Shown: positions 1 through 8,236 of the stretch, piece by piece
Numbering within the stretch: position 1 is the stretch's first letter
Layout of the letters: every line of letters begins with the position of its first letter
Assembly (NCBI GenBank): GCA_029555925.1
Contig: JAKPQU010000100.1
Span: 1-40,418, forward strand
Reading direction: 5' to 3'
Length of the DNA stretch: 40,418 nucleotides
Source of the DNA: Bacillota bacterium
Lineage (GTDB): Bacteria; Eremiobacterota; SpSt-956; JAKJGF01
Notes under the pieces: generated by a model
What the model was told of the DNA's origin: nothing
What the model saw: the letters and a program-made list of their open reading frames with translations, nothing else
Databases searched by the model: none
Made by a program: the position numbers and the translations under genes

Positions 1-65
1 TAAAGCAATTTTATATGAAAATGATGAAGTTTGCACCTTCACTGGATGTTGATTTTCATATTTGG

Positions 66-85
66 TTGTGACCGCTCCGGTCATG
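66..85. repeat. Short GC-rich palindrome, copy 1
   Basis: TGACCG and CGGTCA (69-74 and 78-83) can pair around a 3-nt loop. The 20-nt string is nearly the reverse complement of one at 4415-4434, so it is probably a small dispersed repeat. It follows the kdpD stop codon, but no T-run follows the stem, so I do not call it a terminator. Confidence 0.35.
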
Positions 86-136
86 TCTGTTGGTATTAGT
101 AATCAGGAAGAGGAGCAAAAAAAATAATATAAAAAT

Positions 137-2134
137 CTATAACTGTACAGTGTTTGCAATGGCAGGAGAAATTATGCCGGCAAATGATTCGAGAAGATAT
201 TCTTCTTCAGAGGAAAAATAAAAATTTTCTCTGTGAGGAGAAACAGCAAGGACTCCAATGACTCCCTGCTTAACTTTTAAAGGAATAAACCTCCATTTCA
301 CAGATGGAAGTGTTTCCGTACCAAGGCCGGCCTGTTCGCCATGAGAAAACACCCATGATGCAACGTTTTTTTCATGATCATCAAAAGAAATATTGCTTCT
401 GTTCTTTGCTTTTAAGGTAAGCTTTTGCTCTTTATCAGGTATAAGTATTACAGCATCAAGATCGAATAAAGTGGATATTTCTTTTACTGTATATTTTAAC
501 AGTTCCTTTAAATCCGAAAAAGAAAGGAGACTGCGGCTGAACTGGTAAAGGGTTGAAATATACCTCTCTCTTTTTCTGGAAAATTCATTCTGTCTTCTGA
601 TAAACTCGGCAAATATATTGGTAACAATACCTACAATAAATATAACTGAAAATGTAATGATAAACCTTACATCTTTGACAGAAAATGTAAGATATGGTTC
701 TACAAAGAAAAAATCGAAACAAAGTACAGCCAGTAATGATGACAATATACCTGCATGCAGGCCTGATACCACACCACTATAAATTACTGCCAGTATAAAT
801 ATTAAAGGAATATCTGTTATAGTAAGTAAAGGTTTCAGAATATAAGAAAAACCTGTAGCAAAGAGTATAATAAAAAAAGGCATAAATAAAGATTTCCAGG
901 GAAAAGATATTTTCTGCTTTCTTATAATTTTCTTTTGAATATATTGCTTTGTCGGCCCGGTACTATCAACAACAAGAACCTGCATAGGGCTGCTTTTTTC
1001 CAGAATATCATTGAATATAGAGCCTTTCAGAAGTCTTTCAATATAAGGTTTCCTGGTATAACCAAGAATAATCAGATTTATATTTTTTCCTCTGGCAAAG
1101 GATATTAACTCATCTGCAGGGTTCAAACTGCTCAGTCTTACAACTTTGCCGCCCAGTTCTTCGGCAATATGCATATTTTTTTCCAGGACAACTTTTTGTT
1201 CGTCACTGAGTCTGCCGAGACCGGGAGATTCCATATATACTGCATACCATTCTCCGTTCAAATCATCTGCATATCTATGGGTCATATGTATGAGATGTTC
1301 CGAAGTTGGACTCGGACTTATACACACCAGAAGTCTTGCATTGGCCTGCCATATACCCTTTATCCTATGAAGTTTCATATAAGAGAGCATAGCGTCATCG
1401 ACACGTTTTGCCGTATATCTTAAAGACAGTTCTCTGAGAGCCAGAAGATTGCCTTCTCTGAAGAATTTCGCTGCAGCAACCTTTGCCTTTTCAGGTATAT
1501 ATACCTTACCCTCACCAAGTCTCTGAAGGTGTTCGTCTACGGGGAGATCGACAAGTTCGATCTTATCTGCCATTTCAAATATACTGTCAGGAACTGTTTC
1601 CTTTACTTCTATCTGCGTTATCTGATATATAATTTCATTCAAACTCTCAATATGCTGAACATTGACAGTAGTATAAACACTTATTCCACTGTTCAGAAGT
1701 TCTTCCACATCCTGATAACGTTTCATATGTCTTGAGCCGTGGACATTTGTATGGGCAAGTTCATCTACCAGAACATATTCAGGTTTTCTCCTGATTATCT
1801 CATCAAGGTCCATTTCTTCCAGGGCTATACCTTTATAATCTATTTTTTTCTTCGGCACTATCTCCAGCCCGTCAAGTAAAACTTCTGTTTCAACCCTCTG
1901 ATGAGTTTCCACTATGCCTGTAATAACATCATGCCCTTTTTGTTTTAGCTGCCTGGCTTCAGTCAGCATGCGATAGGTCTTTCCAACGCCTGCCACATAG
2001 CCCAGGAAAATCTTCAGATATCCTCTCTTACGCTCTTTTTTATGCTCCTCATCTTTGATAAGATTTAATAGATGCTCAGGCTCAGGTCTTTTATCATCCA
2101 AAATTCTCGCCTCATTTCCCTGCAGAAATTTCAT
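137..2134 (-). CDS. kdpD: KdpD-type sensor protein lacking the histidine kinase half
   Basis: KdpD is the membrane sensor that controls the Kdp potassium uptake system. This 665-residue protein has the KdpD input domain (about residues 37-245, Walker A GYVAGVGKTY near residue 46, then LVDELAHTN), a universal-stress-like domain (about 265-390), four hydrophobic segments of the DUF4118 type (about 415-520) and a GAF domain (about 545-655). It stops there. The HisKA and HATPase domains that bring family members such as E. coli KdpD to almost 900 residues are absent, and the 136 bases beyond the stop hold no kinase motif. It overlaps the kdpC stop by 23 bases and is surely cotranscribed. A TTG at 2137 is an alternative start; the ATG at 2134 is preferred. 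The GAF domain is intact, so this looks like a stable short form rather than decay. It cannot autophosphorylate and may work with another kinase (inference). Confidence 0.9.
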   Translation of the reverse strand: MKFLQGNEARILDDKRPEPEHLLNLIKDEEHKKERKRGYLKIFLGYVAGVGKTYRMLTEARQLKQKGHDVITGIVETHQRVETEVLLDGLEIVPKKKIDYKGIALEEMDLDEIIRRKPEYVLVDELAHTNVHGSRHMKRYQDVEELLNSGISVYTTVNVQHIESLNEIIYQITQIEVKETVPDSIFEMADKIELVDLPVDEHLQRLGEGKVYIPEKAKVAAAKFFREGNLLALRELSLRYTAKRVDDAMLSYMKLHRIKGIWQANARLLVCISPSPTSEHLIHMTHRYADDLNGEWYAVYMESPGLGRLSDEQKVVLEKNMHIAEELGGKVVRLSSLNPADELISFARGKNINLIILGYTRKPYIERLLKGSIFNDILEKSSPMQVLVVDSTGPTKQYIQKKIIRKQKISFPWKSLFMPFFIILFATGFSYILKPLLTITDIPLIFILAVIYSGVVSGLHAGILSSLLAVLCFDFFFVEPYLTFSVKDVRFIITFSVIFIVGIVTNIFAEFIRRQNEFSRKRERYISTLYQFSRSLLSFSDLKELLKYTVKEISTLFDLDAVILIPDKEQKLTLKAKNRSNISFDDHEKNVASWVFSHGEQAGLGTETLPSVKWRFIPLKVKQGVIGVLAVSPHRENFYFSSEEEYLLESFAGIISPAIANTVQL

Positions 2135-2678
2135 CAAGAGCTATATTAAGCTTCAAAACATTTACAACCTGCTGTCCTAAAAACTGATGTTCCGTATTTT
2201 TCCTTATTAAATTATCTACTACTCCTTCGGAAAGGCCTCTGGCCTCAGCAACTCTTTTAACCTGTATCATAGCAGCTGCAGGACTTACATGAGGGTCAAG
2301 ACCGCTGGCTGAAGCCAGTACCAGGTCGGCAGGAATCTTTTTATCGGAAGATATTTTGTTTTCACCTTCTATCTGTTTTATAAGGCCCTCTACCCGGTCG
2401 ATCAATTTTTTATTCGTAGGCCCAAAATTAGCCCCCCCGGAAGAACCTCCATCATAATTTACCGCCGAAGGTCTGCCATGAACATATTCAGGTTTTGAAA
2501 AATTCTGTCCGATAAGTTCAGAACCTGCAATTTTTCCATTCACAGTAATCAAACTTCCATTTGCTTTATAAGGACACACAATCTGTGCAAAAACTGTTAT
2601 AGAAAGAGAGTAAATGAGACCTGTTATAACAGAAAACACTATAAATATCAAAAAAGATCTTTTAATCTGTTTAATCAT
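2112..2678 (-). CDS. kdpC: Potassium-transporting ATPase subunit C (KdpC)
   Basis: KdpC is the single-span accessory subunit of the KdpFABC potassium pump. The protein shows one N-terminal membrane segment (about residues 8-30), the block GRPSAVNYDGGSSGGANFGP, the conserved DLVLASASGLDPHVSPAAA and a C-terminal QVVNVLKLN. Length (188 residues) is normal. An ATG at 2684 is in frame, but AGGAGG at 2688-2693 lies only 3 bases from it and 9 bases from the ATG at 2678, so the latter is chosen. kdpA and kdpB normally come just before kdpC. Here the gene is preceded by about 480 bases of repeat-rich intergenic DNA and then the divergent aroC. The subunit is therefore an orphan in this window unless kdpAB lie elsewhere. 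Confidence 0.92.
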   Translation of the reverse strand: MIKQIKRSFLIFIVFSVITGLIYSLSITVFAQIVCPYKANGSLITVNGKIAGSELIGQNFSKPEYVHGRPSAVNYDGGSSGGANFGPTNKKLIDRVEGLIKQIEGENKISSDKKIPADLVLASASGLDPHVSPAAAMIQVKRVAEARGLSEGVVDNLIRKNTEHQFLGQQVVNVLKLNIALDEISAGK

Positions 2679-2715
2679 AAACATAAACCTCCTGTGTTAA
2701 TTTTTATAAATGTAT

Positions 2716-2846
2716 TATAGTTAGTTTCATAACTATCCATAAATAATGACCTCGTAATGCGTAAAGCGTAATGCGCGATGCCCAGGGATTAAACGCGTCA
2801 CGCGTCACGACGACTTAAATTCTAATAAGTTATGAAATACACTATA
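2716..2846 (+). mobile_element. MITE-like element, copy 1
   Basis: A 131-bp element bounded by TATAGTTAGTTTCATAACT on the left and AAGTTATGAAATACACTATA on the right, which are imperfect inverted repeats of about 20 bp. Inside, heptads GTAATGC, GTAAAGC and GTAATGC (2754-2774) face two GCGTCAC units (2795-2808). It is highly similar to 8015-8152 and, inverted, to 11246-11360. No coding capacity. The TATA edges are compatible with insertion at TA as in Tc1/mariner or IS630 relatives (inference). The left end supplies a TATAAT (minus strand, 2719-2714) with TTATGG 17 bases upstream, facing kdpC. Confidence 0.75.
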
Positions 2847-3051
2847 ATTTACAAATGACTGTTAATACAGTATATATTTTGTCCTTCGGAGACTCCTTTG
2901 CTCCAGAACCTGACAGTGAAAGGATTAAAAAAAATATTACTTTTCGGATAGACTCTAATTTGCATAGTCAAAATTTGTAAGCTTTAGCTGATAGATTACA
3001 GCTAACTGCTGGACGCTTACAATTAATTTATAACAGAATTTAACAATACAT
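2847..3051. other. Intergenic region without a recognised gene
   Basis: A+T-rich spacer between MITE copy 1 and the aroC promoter region. I see no plausible reading frame, tRNA or strong terminator in it. Confidence 0.5.
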
Positions 3052-3080
3052 GCAACAGGACATTAAAAATATGCTATAAT
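3052..3080 (+). promoter_or_regulatory. Probable aroC promoter (extended -10)
   Basis: TGCTATAAT at 3072-3080 is an extended -10 box about 80 bases before aroC. The -35 region around 3050-3057 (ATGCAAC) is weak, as is common with extended -10 promoters. Transcription from here would place the heptad array 3124-3151 in the 5' leader. Confidence 0.45.
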
Positions 3081-3123
3081 ATATAAAATCTTTTTCAAGG
3101 ATTACAATCCAGTATACTTCCTC

Positions 3124-3151
3124 GCGTCACGTGTCACGCGTCACGCGTCAC
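3124..3151 (-). repeat. GTGACGC heptad array before aroC
   Basis: Four abutting 7-bp units on the plus strand, GCGTCAC, GTGTCAC, GCGTCAC, GCGTCAC, that is GTGACGC-type units on the minus strand. The array ends 8 bases before the aroC ATG and occupies the place where a Shine-Dalgarno sequence would lie. Confidence 0.85.
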
Positions 3152-3159
3152 GATATCTT

Positions 3160-4140
3160 ATGAATACATTCGGAAGAAATTTCAGAATAAGCATATTCGG
3201 AGAATCTCATGGGGAAAGGGTGGGAGTGGTCATTGACGGCTGTCCTCCTGGTATTTCCATATCGGACAATGACTTTACTCCTGATCTTAACAGAAGAAAA
3301 AGCGGGTTTAAAGGAACAACTGGCAGAAAAGAAGCCGATTTTCCCCTGATCAGAAGTGGTATTTTCAATGGAAAAACTACAGGAACACCAATTTTAGTTG
3401 TCTTTGAAAATAAAGACATACGTTCAGGCGATTATGAAAAAATGAAAGATACTCCCAGACCGGGCCATGCCGATATGGTTGCATGGCAAAAATTTAAAGA
3501 TTTTCATGATTACAGAGGGGGAGGACATTTTTCAGGAAGGCTCACAGTAGCGCTTGTAGCAGCAGGTGTAATTGCAAAAAAAATTCTGAAAACTATTAAA
3601 ATAGAGGCGACAATACTGGAGATAGGAGGAAGCAAAGATTTTGATAGAGTTCTGGAAAAAGCAATTTCTGAAGGAGATTCTCTGGGGGGGATAATAGAAT
3701 GTAGAATCAGGGATTTGCCTCCCGGAGTGGGAGATCCTTTTTTTGATTCCCTGGAATCCGTTCTAAGTCATATAATGTTCTCCATACCGGGCATTAAAGC
3801 TATAGAATTTGGCGAAGGCTTTAATTGCAGTAAAATGTCAGGCAGCGAATATAACGATGAAATAATAAATATAGAAGGTAAAACAAAAACAAATCATTCA
3901 GGCGGTATAAACGGCGGTATAAGCAACGGAAATGAAATCGTCTTCAGAGTTGCCGTAAGACCTACTGCCAGTATAAAAAAACCACTTATGACAGTGGATC
4001 TAACTACAGGCAAACCTGCCGAAGTCATTACAGGAGGAAGGCATGACGCGTGTATAGCCCTCAGGATACCTGTTATAGTGGAAGCTGTCACAGCCATAGT
4101 GCTGGTGGATCTTATGAGCAGAACGTGTAAACATACATAA
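3160..4140 (+). CDS. aroC: Chorismate synthase
   Basis: Converts 5-enolpyruvylshikimate-3-phosphate to chorismate, the last step of the shikimate pathway, using reduced FMN. The N-terminus reads NTFGRNFRISIFGESHGERV, as in the family. RPGHADM and DYRGGGHFSGR near residues 102-125 and the third signature GGRHDACIALRIP near residue 289 are intact. Length 326 is at the short end of the family, but both ends align with expected motifs. The start is fixed by the conserved TFG...F.IS.FGESHG beginning. No Shine-Dalgarno is visible: the bases before the ATG are a heptad repeat array and GATATCTT. No other aromatic pathway gene is nearby. Downstream lies a 467-base region with repeats but no gene. Confidence 0.96.
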   Translation: MNTFGRNFRISIFGESHGERVGVVIDGCPPGISISDNDFTPDLNRRKSGFKGTTGRKEADFPLIRSGIFNGKTTGTPILVVFENKDIRSGDYEKMKDTPRPGHADMVAWQKFKDFHDYRGGGHFSGRLTVALVAAGVIAKKILKTIKIEATILEIGGSKDFDRVLEKAISEGDSLGGIIECRIRDLPPGVGDPFFDSLESVLSHIMFSIPGIKAIEFGEGFNCSKMSGSEYNDEIINIEGKTKTNHSGGINGGISNGNEIVFRVAVRPTASIKKPLMTVDLTTGKPAEVITGGRHDACIALRIPVIVEAVTAIVLVDLMSRTCKHT

Positions 4141-4216
4141 ACCCCTGTAAGCTTTCCCCTCTGATTCAGCACAACATCCTGTCAAGCAATTCTTAACATT
4201 ATTATATTACTGAGTT

Positions 4217-4266
4217 GAGCATAAATAATACATATATACTCTCGTGACGCGTGACGTGTGACGCAT
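4217..4266 (+). repeat. AGCATAAATAATACAT box with heptads
   Basis: GAGCATAAATAATACAT followed by CTCTCGTGACGC and heptads GTGACGC, GTGACGT, GTGACGC (4244-4264). The same box plus heptads occurs near 12753, 28642 and, inverted, near 18836, so box and array travel together. It lies in the aroC to kinase intergenic region. Confidence 0.8.
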
Positions 4267-4414
4267 AAACCGAATAATTTGAATGACAAGTAAATACCGT
4301 CTGCCTGCCTGATGCTCCTCCGAAAAAAATCTAAACTGGAACGTTTATATTAGAAAAATCAAGTAAAGTACTTCTATTTATTATCCTGGTAATCCCATAA
4401 ATCCTGTACACAAC
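4267..4414. other. Intergenic region without a recognised gene
   Basis: Spacer between two repeat clusters downstream of aroC. I see no gene, tRNA or clear terminator. Confidence 0.5.
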
Positions 4415-4434
4415 CATGACCTGTTCGGTCACAA
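4415..4434. repeat. Short GC-rich palindrome, copy 2
   Basis: TGACC and GGTCA arms around a 5-nt loop. In reverse complement this 20-nt string matches 66-85 except for a few bases in the centre. Confidence 0.35.
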
Positions 4435-4439
4435 CGAAG

Positions 4440-4509
4440 TATGAGAATTTCTTCCTCCCGTAACGCGTCACGCGTAACGCGTCACGCGTAACGCGTCACG
4501 ATTCTCATA
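4440..4509. repeat. Heptad array enclosed by inverted repeats
   Basis: GTAACGC and GTCACGC alternate from 4460 to 4500, giving nearly six 7-bp units with a 14-bp super-period. The array is flanked by TATGAGAAT (4440-4448) and ATTCTCATA (4501-4509), a perfect 9-bp inverted repeat. The whole could form a cruciform or a hairpin in RNA. Confidence 0.8.
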
Positions 4510-4554
4510 TAAATCCCGGTTAAAAATGAAAATTACTATACCTTTAAATTAAAC

Positions 4555-4583
4555 TTGCCTTTTCCATATAAAATAGTTAGAAT
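4555..4583 (+). promoter_or_regulatory. Candidate sigma-70-type promoter for the hybrid kinase
   Basis: TTGCCT (4555-4560), a 17-base spacer and TAGAAT (4578-4583) lie 25 bases before the kinase start. Confidence 0.45.
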
Positions 4584-4607
4584 ATAAATTCACAAGGAAT
4601 ATTATCA

Positions 4608-7214
4608 ATGAATATACAGAATAAATTAATATTACTCATATGTTCTATATTAATGCTCTGTCTCGTAGTACTCATTGTTCAGAGGCATCTGGAAAAAAAC
4701 AAACTGATAATATTATTTCAGGAAGAAAAAGAGGAAAAAAGTAAAATTTTTGATAAAATCCTGGACATCAAAGGAGAATCTTTATCAAGTCTGGCTTATG
4801 ATTACACATACTGGGACGAAATGGTATCATTTTTAAAAAGTAAAGACAAAACCTGGGCTGACAACAATCTGGCAACTGTTTTTGCAACATATCATGCAAA
4901 TTATGTATGGATTTACTCGGCAGGTTTCTCACCTGTTTATTCTGTATCAAATCTAGAAAAAACAGGGTTAAAAACAATTCCCATAGATGAACGATCTATG
5001 AAATATTTATTCAGGCAAAAAAATCGCTTCGCTCACTTTTTTGTTAATACACCTGAAGGCCTCCTGGAAATTCGTGGTGCTTCAGTTCATCCTACCGCAG
5101 ATAAAGAAAGAGTTACCGAACCTGCAGGTTATTTTTTTGCAGGACTTTTATGGGACCAAAAATATATAAACGAACTGTCACTGTTAACCAGAAGTGACAT
5201 AATTCTTAATAATTACTCTCATAAAGACATACTTGACGACAAAATAGAGCATGACGGTATACATTTTTTTAAAACCCTTTATGGTTGGAACAGAGAACCG
5301 GTAATAGTTATGGATATAGTATCTAAAACTAGTATTATAAACAGCCTGAATAATGCATCTAACTGGAGCTTTCTAATAGTTATTACCTATGCTTTAATAT
5401 TGCTGATTTTATTATATACATCCATTACATTATGGATAAGATCTCCTCTGAGGAGTATAACAATGGCTCTAAATAAAGATGACCCTGATTATCTGGAGAG
5501 ACTTAAACAGGATAGAAGTGAATTTGGACACATAAGTACATTAATAAATCAATTCTTTGCTCAGAGAAGTGAGCTTATAAAAGAAATAGAAGAAAGAAAA
5601 TATTTAAATGAAAAACTGGAAAAGGAAATCAATGAGAGAAAACAGATAGAAGCACTACTCAGAGAAAGTGAAAAAAAATACCGCCATCTTCTTGAAATTG
5701 CACAGGAAGGCATATGGGCTATAGACGGAGATGGGAATACAACATTTATAAATCCCAAAATATCGGATATACTGGGATATAACGCTGAAGAAATGCTCGG
5801 GAAGAAGTTTCTGGATTTTATAGAAGAAGATGACAGAGAATATTTCAGGACAAATATGGAAAAATACAAAAAAACAATCAAAGAAGGTTTGGACTGTGAA
5901 TTTCTAAAAAAAGAGGGAAAAAAAATCTACACATCTGTATCTATGAGTCCCATTAATGACGATAAAGGGAATTATACGGGAACTCTTGCTCTTGTAACAG
6001 ATATAACAGAAAAAAGACTGGCAGAAGAAGAGAAAAGTAAACTTGAACATCAGCTTCGTCACTCTGATAAAATCAGAGCTATAGGCACAATGGCATCAGG
6101 CATAGCTCATGATTTCAACAATATTCTTGTTGCTATTCTGGGATATACAGAAGTTATGATTTATAATACAACAGAAGGAAGTATATTTGAAAAAAATCTG
6201 AAAGAAATACGTAATGCATGTAACAGGGCAATAAATCTGGTAAAGCAGATTCTGACATTCAGCCGTAAGTCGGAAGTAAAAAGAATACCACTGCAAATAA
6301 GTCCGATTGTAAAGGAAACTCTTAAATTACTCAGACGATTATTACCATCTACAGTAGAACTGAAAGAGCATATTGAGGAAAATCTTGTCTGGATAAAGGC
6401 AGACCCGACACAAATTCAGCAAATAATAATAAACCTGTGCACAAATGCCGCCCAGGCTATGAGTAAATCAAGTGGTTCCATGGAAGTAATTTTAAAGAAT
6501 TTATCTATTCAGACAAAAGATATAACGATTTACGAAAACATGAAACCGGGGACTTACCTTCAACTCATTGTAACTGACACAGGTCATGGCATACCGCCTG
6601 AAATTAAAGAACGTATTTTTGAGCCTTATTTTACGACAAAAAAAACAGGAGAAGGCAGCGGCATGGGACTTGCCGTAGTGTACGGCATTGTGAAAGCCTA
6701 TGGAGGAGAAATTACAGTAGATAGTAATATAGGAAAGGGAACAACTATTACTATATGTTTCCCCGGAGTAGAAATTGATGATAAATTACCGGAAAAAGAA
6801 GATCTTCATATTTTACCGGGAGTAAAGGGAAAAATATTATTTGTAGATGATGAAGAAATATCTATTGTTAAAATAATGAAGGAATTACTGGAACAGATGG
6901 GATATCAGATTTCCTCCAGAAATAGCAGTATTGAAGCCCTGCAGATCTTTCGCGAAAAACCTGATGAATATGCCATTGTGATTACAGACGAGATTATGCC
7001 AAAAATGAAAGGTTCAGAACTGGCAGAAGAAATATTGCATATAAGACCTGACATACCTGTAATACTTATTACCGGGTACAGTGATCCTGACCTTATTGAA
7101 AAAGCAACAGCTATAGGAGTAAAGGAAGTTCTTATAAAGCCTGTAACACTCGGGAAACTGACAAAAACCATAAGGGAATTATTGAGTGATGATAAACGTA
7201 TCAGTGAAAGATAA
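4608..7214 (+). CDS. CHASE4-PAS hybrid histidine kinase with C-terminal receiver
   Basis: An 868-residue membrane sensor kinase. Residues 5-23 form the first membrane segment. The periplasmic or extracellular part (about 45-245) carries the CHASE4 hallmark DYTYWDEMVSF. A second membrane segment spans about 252-277, followed by a coiled coil, a PAS domain (about 350-470), HisKA with GIAHDFNNIL (His501 is the phosphorylation site), HATPase with NLCTNAAQA, DTGHGIPPE and GMGLAVVYGI, and a receiver (about 742-865) with VDDEE and Asp794 in ITDEIMP. All catalytic residues are present. The start has AAGGAA 9-10 bases upstream. Ligand and output partner are unknown. xthA follows after 25 bases, so both may share a transcript without an obvious functional link. 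Confidence 0.93.
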   Translation: MNIQNKLILLICSILMLCLVVLIVQRHLEKNKLIILFQEEKEEKSKIFDKILDIKGESLSSLAYDYTYWDEMVSFLKSKDKTWADNNLATVFATYHANYVWIYSAGFSPVYSVSNLEKTGLKTIPIDERSMKYLFRQKNRFAHFFVNTPEGLLEIRGASVHPTADKERVTEPAGYFFAGLLWDQKYINELSLLTRSDIILNNYSHKDILDDKIEHDGIHFFKTLYGWNREPVIVMDIVSKTSIINSLNNASNWSFLIVITYALILLILLYTSITLWIRSPLRSITMALNKDDPDYLERLKQDRSEFGHISTLINQFFAQRSELIKEIEERKYLNEKLEKEINERKQIEALLRESEKKYRHLLEIAQEGIWAIDGDGNTTFINPKISDILGYNAEEMLGKKFLDFIEEDDREYFRTNMEKYKKTIKEGLDCEFLKKEGKKIYTSVSMSPINDDKGNYTGTLALVTDITEKRLAEEEKSKLEHQLRHSDKIRAIGTMASGIAHDFNNILVAILGYTEVMIYNTTEGSIFEKNLKEIRNACNRAINLVKQILTFSRKSEVKRIPLQISPIVKETLKLLRRLLPSTVELKEHIEENLVWIKADPTQIQQIIINLCTNAAQAMSKSSGSMEVILKNLSIQTKDITIYENMKPGTYLQLIVTDTGHGIPPEIKERIFEPYFTTKKTGEGSGMGLAVVYGIVKAYGGEITVDSNIGKGTTITICFPGVEIDDKLPEKEDLHILPGVKGKILFVDDEEISIVKIMKELLEQMGYQISSRNSSIEALQIFREKPDEYAIVITDEIMPKMKGSELAEEILHIRPDIPVILITGYSDPDLIEKATAIGVKEVLIKPVTLGKLTKTIRELLSDDKRISER

Positions 7215-7239
7215 AAATATTATATCAGGGGGAACATAA

Positions 7240-8019
7240 ATGACTCTTAAAATAGCCAGTTTTAATACAAATTCTATCAGAGCCAGGATGGATATAATTA
7301 CCGGATGGCTCGTAGATACATCTACTGATATACTGTGCATTCAGGAAACAAAGGTGCAGGATAAAGATTTTCCTGTTGAGCCTTTTGAACAGATAAATTA
7401 TCACAGTGTATTCAAAGGACAAAAAAGTTATAATGGTGTTGCTATTATAAGCAAATTTCCTGTTGAAAACGTGCGTGCAGGATTTGACGGAACAGGTGAA
7501 GACGAAGGAAGCCGCATTATTTCCTGTAAAATAAAGAATATAAATATAATAAATGTCTATATTCCACAGGGTTCTGAAGTGGGAACGGAAAAATTCAAAT
7601 ATAAACTGAACTGGCTTGATAGGCTCCATGAGTATTTAAAAAATAATTTTACACCGGACTCCCCGTTAATTCTCACAGGAGATTTCAATGTAGCACCGGA
7701 AAGGATTGATGTATACGATCCTGACAATCTGTACGGTTCAGTAGGATTTCACCCTGAAGAACATAAAGGACTGGAGAAATTAAAATCATGGGGCCTTATA
7801 GATATATTCAGAAAACATGAAAGGCGTGGAGAGCAGTATAGTTTTTATGATTACAGAATAAAGAACAGTGTAAAGAGAAAAATGGGATGGCGTCTGGATC
7901 ACATATGGGCAACAGAAATTCTGGCAGAAAAATCTGTTACATCCTGTATAGATATAAATCAGAGGCTTTTAGAAAAACCGTCTGATCATACCTTTGTTGT
8001 GGCGGAATTTAATTTATAG
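7240..8019 (+). CDS. xthA: Exodeoxyribonuclease III / AP endonuclease
   Basis: Magnesium-dependent nuclease of the ExoIII/APE1 family that cuts DNA at abasic sites and trims 3' ends in base excision repair. The 259 residues carry KIASFNTNSIRARM at the N-terminus, CIQETKVQD with the metal-binding glutamate, LTGDFNVAPERIDVY, GWRLDHIWAT and the C-terminal PSDHTFVVAEF with the catalytic Asp-His pair. AGGGGG lies about 8 bases before the ATG. The final bases, including the stop codon TAG at 8017-8019, are the first bases of MITE copy 2. The element has therefore inserted at the extreme 3' end and sets the reading stop, apparently without harming the enzyme. Confidence 0.95.
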   Translation: MTLKIASFNTNSIRARMDIITGWLVDTSTDILCIQETKVQDKDFPVEPFEQINYHSVFKGQKSYNGVAIISKFPVENVRAGFDGTGEDEGSRIISCKIKNINIINVYIPQGSEVGTEKFKYKLNWLDRLHEYLKNNFTPDSPLILTGDFNVAPERIDVYDPDNLYGSVGFHPEEHKGLEKLKSWGLIDIFRKHERRGEQYSFYDYRIKNSVKRKMGWRLDHIWATEILAEKSVTSCIDINQRLLEKPSDHTFVVAEFNL

Positions 8020-8152
8020 TTAGTCTCATAACTATCCATAAATAATGACCTCGTGATGCGTAAAGCGTAATGCGTGATGCGCAGGGATTAAACCCGTAAC
8101 GCGTAACGCGTCACGACAACTTAAATTCTAATAAGTTATAAAATACACTATA
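8015..8152 (+). mobile_element. MITE-like element, copy 2
   Basis: A 138-bp near-identical relative of 2716-2846 with the same terminal inverted repeats. Its left arm holds GTGATGC, GTAAAGC, GTAATGC, GTGATGC (8053-8080); its right arm holds a GTAACGC/GCGTCAC array (about 8095-8115). Its first bases supply the xthA stop codon. The right end carries an outward TATAAT (8149-8154) facing the S51 peptidase gene. Confidence 0.8.
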
Positions 8153-8236
8153 ATTTTATAGGAATTTTCATTTTTGACCAGGATTTATTATGAAGAAGCA
8201 GTTATCTAAATAATTTATTAAGAAAAGGTGAATAAT

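Noticed and set aside
1..136. Missing KdpD kinase half downstream of kdpD
   Set aside because: No HisKA or HATPase motif is visible in any frame here, though the window edge limits the view.
2847..3051. Hidden small gene or tRNA upstream of aroC
   Set aside because: No reading frame with ribosome site and no cloverleaf arms could be found by eye.
4440..4509. Possible CRISPR array
   Set aside because: Units are 7 bp, abut directly and have no spacers; no cas gene is present.
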